DNA of 64,000 bases from Streptomyces sp. NBC_01231 (GTDB lineage Bacteria; Actinomycetota; Actinomycetes; Streptomycetales; Streptomycetaceae), in assembly GCA_035999765.1 (NCBI GenBank), contig CP108521.1:4960001-5024000 (forward strand), read 5' to 3'. The position numbers and the translations under genes are program-made. A model generated the notes under the pieces. It ran no database searches, had not been told where the DNA came from, and saw only the letters and a list, made by a program, of their open reading frames with translations. This document shows, one piece after another, positions 61,919 through 64,000 of this stretch. Positions within the stretch are counted from its first letter, which is position 1, and each line of letters begins with the position of its first letter.

Positions 61919-61972
61919 TTGGAAAGCGTGTTGGGGGCAACCCCTCACGAGTTCGAATCTCGTATCCTCCGC
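61919..61972 (+). repeat. att copy 3 (right end of element 2)
   Basis: 54 bp identical to 36740-36793. Diverges after the discriminator and first C, so it lacks the CCA and the terminator seen in copies 1 and 2. Probably the original chromosomal tRNA-Ser 3' end. Confidence 0.95.
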
Positions 61973-61992
61973 AGCCGCCTGAACAGGCGAAA

Positions 61993-62028
61993 CGAGGAGC
62001 CGAGCCGCAATCGCGGCTCGGCTCCTCG
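61993..62028 (+). terminator. Terminator behind att copy 3
   Basis: Perfect 16-bp stem CGAGGAGCCGAGCCGC with its complement, AATC loop. Likely the native tRNA-Ser terminator. Confidence 0.8.
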
Positions 62029-62273
62029 CCGTGCGCTGGTTGCAGTTTTGGTTGCGTTTACATACGCCCATCAAGGACATTTCGGCGAGCGGGTAGCCAG
62101 TATCTTCTACTGCCGTCGGCTCGTCTCGTCGGGCTGGGCCCGCGGCGAGGAGGAGCCCCAGACTCTGTCTTCGTACGGCATCCGCGGATCATGGAACTGA
62201 GCCATCCTTGACCTTGGCGCCGAAGCGGCTTCGGCCCGCCTGTCACGTTCCCTGTCTGTCGAGGTGCACCCTC
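62029..62273. other. Intergenic region after the mobile block
   Basis: 245 bases with no convincing gene; upstream region of the helicase-associated protein. Confidence 0.4.
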
Positions 62274-64000
62274 ATGAAGTCCCGATCGACGCTTGCGACT
62301 TGGCTGAGCGAACTCGACGGTTCCCGCCTGGCACGTGTACTCGCCATGCGGAAGGACGCAGCTTCCTCTCCGGAACCACGCTCGGTGGGGGAACTGGCGG
62401 ACCGTCTCCAACGTCCGGGGTCCGTGGCACTCGTCCTGCCGCAACTCACGCTGCCGTGCTTGCAGGCCGCCGAGGCGCTGGCAGCCCTGGGAGCACGAGC
62501 GACCCGGGACAGCCTCGCGGAGTTGCTCGGCTCGACATCCCCTGCGGCGGTACACGCGCTGGACGCGACCCTGGAGGCGCTGTCGGATCGGGCGCTCGTG
62601 TGGCACGACGGCAACGAGACACTCCGCATGCCTACGCCCTTGCGGCAGGCGTGGAGCACGCCCCTGGGACTTGACGCCCCGCTGGAAGAGCTGCTGGCCG
62701 GCACCAGCTCGGAGGAACTGCGCGGCATGCTGGCGGTCCTGGGTATCAAGCCACCCGGCACCAAGCAGCAGCGACTCGCGGCTCTGGTGGAGCATCACAC
62801 TGACGCGGAACGGGTCGCCGCGTTGGTGGCGGGGGCACCGGCGGCCACACGGAAGTTGCTTGAGCAGAGCGCCAGGTCCACGCCGCGTCAGTCACTGTTC
62901 GTCGTGTTCGGGGCTCCTGGCCGCGACCTCGAACCAGGCGCCCGATGGGCCCTCGACCGCGGGCTTCTGCTCCAGGACCGTCAACGGTACGGGCCCGTCC
63001 GGATGCCGGTCGAGGTGGCCTTGGCTCTGCGGGGCCCCGATTGGCACGCTCCGTTTGAACCTCTACCGCCCGTCACGCAGTTGGTGCCCCTCACCTCCTC
63101 GGAGGTGGAGCGGGAGGCCGCGGTAGCCGCCACCGCGTTCGCGGCCCATGCCGCCTCCGTCCTTTCGGCGTGCGCGACCGCTCCACCGACCCGGCTGAAG
63201 TCGGGCGGGATCGGCGCGCGTGAACTGGCCCGGCTCGGCAAGGCCGCCCAAGCGGACGACGCCGTCGTACGCATCGCCCTGGAGACCGCGTACGCCGCCG
63301 GACTGCTGGCCCGCGACGGCGATCGCGTACCTCCCACCGAGGCGTACGACGCGTGGTCCGAGCAGGAGCCCGCAGAACAACTCGCCGTACTGCTCCGGGC
63401 TTGGCGGGACCTGCCGCTCACCCCCACCCGGGCGCGCGACGAAGACGACAAGGCGCTTGCCGCGCTCGCCCGTGCGCCTGACTGCGGCGGCTGTCTGCAG
63501 GCCCGCCACGGGCTGCTCACCGCGGCAACGGGGCTCCCGGCAGGACAGGGTGTGAAGGTCGCTTCGGAGCTGGGGCCGCTCGTGGCCTGGCACCGTCCGC
63601 TCGCCGACGACGCCTCGCCCCAGGACACGGCACCGTTCAGCACCGTGATCCGCGAAGGCGAACTGCTGGGCGTGCTGGCACGGGGTGCGCTGTCCCCGCT
63701 CGGTGTCCACCTGGCGGCCGACGCCGGCGAAGAGCTCGACATCACGGCCCGGCGGCTGCTGCCCCCCGCGACCACGACGGCCCGGATCGGCGCCGACCTC
63801 ACCGCCGTCGTCACCGGCACCCCGTCCGCGCGACTCGCAGCGCTGCTGGATTCGATGGCCGACCGGGAGACCAGTGGCACGGCGTCGGTATGGCGCTTCA
63901 GTGCCGGCAGTATCCGCCGGGCCCTGGACGCCGGAGGCACCCAGGACGACATCACAGCCGACCTGGCAGCCGGCTCCGCCACGGCCCTGCCACAGCCGCT
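62274..64000 (+). CDS. Helicase-associated (XPB/Ssl2-like) domain protein, 3' end outside window
   Basis: At least 575 residues from ATG 62274, still open at the end. Opening MKSRSTLATWLSELDGSRLA, then LADRLQRPGSVALVLPQL, LLAGTSSEELRGMLAVLGIK (SAP-like), and GELLGVLARGALSPLG followed by LLPPATTTARIGADLTAVVT. These fit the actinobacterial helicase-associated/XPB N-terminal-like family (PF13625 type). No DEAD/DEAH motor is seen in the visible part. Role unknown, presumed DNA metabolism. Confidence 0.82.
   Translation, partial: MKSRSTLATWLSELDGSRLARVLAMRKDAASSPEPRSVGELADRLQRPGSVALVLPQLTLPCLQAAEALAALGARATRDSLAELLGSTSPAAVHALDATLEALSDRALVWHDGNETLRMPTPLRQAWSTPLGLDAPLEELLAGTSSEELRGMLAVLGIKPPGTKQQRLAALVEHHTDAERVAALVAGAPAATRKLLEQSARSTPRQSLFVVFGAPGRDLEPGARWALDRGLLLQDRQRYGPVRMPVEVALALRGPDWHAPFEPLPPVTQLVPLTSSEVEREAAVAATAFAAHAASVLSACATAPPTRLKSGGIGARELARLGKAAQADDAVVRIALETAYAAGLLARDGDRVPPTEAYDAWSEQEPAEQLAVLLRAWRDLPLTPTRARDEDDKALAALARAPDCGGCLQARHGLLTAATGLPAGQGVKVASELGPLVAWHRPLADDASPQDTAPFSTVIREGELLGVLARGALSPLGVHLAADAGEELDITARRLLPPATTTARIGADLTAVVTGTPSARLAALLDSMADRETSGTASVWRFSAGSIRRALDAGGTQDDITADLAAGSATALPQP

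Larger units (their letters stand above)
53808..61972. mobile_element. AICE element 2, decayed (about 8.1 kb)
   Basis: Lies between att copies 2 and 3. Retains int, xis and an FtsK-type translocase, but the replication and spread genes are truncated and fused. A tRNA-Arg attachment scar and an IS5-like element lie inside. Its arm repeats (CGTCTCAGT) differ from those of element 1 (TTGTCC) although both use the same tRNA. Confidence 0.88.

Overview
The window is high-GC actinobacterial chromosome, almost certainly Streptomyces. Supporting this are bldC, a valine dehydrogenase, a second Lsr2-type protein, an HrpA helicase, the split PurS/PurQ/PurL enzyme, frequent GTG starts and pSAM2-type integrative elements. 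The order DEAD-box helicase - hrpA - bldC - vdh - purM/purF - purSQL - lsrL - two-component/ABC operon - purC - purD - dnaX - SRP RNA - tRNA-Ser follows the S. coelicolor core as I remember it (no search was run).

Core region, about 1-36,800. A cold-shock-type RNA helicase with a long RGG tail (incomplete, runs off the left edge) is followed by a proline-rich lipoprotein, a minimal zincin, a membrane metallophosphoesterase and a tRNA-Glu/Asp/Phe cluster. Then come hrpA, a second tRNA-Asp with a duplicated 3' end, a small CxxC protein, bldC and vdh. Purine biosynthesis genes are spread through the region: purM and purF, the overlapping purS-purQ-purL operon, then purC and purD. Between them lie a META-domain lipoprotein, a DinB/MDMPI-like protein, lsrL, three tRNA-Gly genes, and an operon in which a drug-type ABC transporter (ATPase and permease) is followed by a histidine kinase and a NarL-type response regulator. 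dnaX and the 4.5S SRP RNA close the core.

Mobile region, 36,740-61,972. Two actinobacterial integrative and conjugative elements (AICEs) sit head to tail in one tRNA-Ser(GGA) gene, delimited by three copies of its 3' half (36740, 53808, 61919). Element 1 (about 17.1 kb) looks functional: int, xis, a prim-pol/DUF3987 replication module, Spd-like small membrane proteins, an FtsK-type DNA translocase, a Pycsar-effector-like membrane protein, an XRE regulator, a Pif-like Nudix protein, an HD protein and a double-GntR regulator. Its right end is a cargo zone: a membrane protein and a membrane-anchored DUF4365 nuclease, both in AT-richer DNA, and a RelA/SpoT-domain protein held between two copies of the element's right-arm sequence. 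Three genes or operons of element 1 share a covarying hairpin leader, the most distinctive unexplained signal here. Element 2 (about 8.1 kb) is decayed. It keeps a related int and xis and a translocase, but a deletion has joined the 5' end of an spdB-like gene to the 3' end of a repSA-like gene. It also carries a tRNA-Arg attachment scar, a frameshifted membrane protein and an IS5-like element with a tetR/membrane-protein passenger pair.

After the last att copy the chromosome resumes with a helicase-associated (XPB/Ssl2-like) protein that runs off the right edge.
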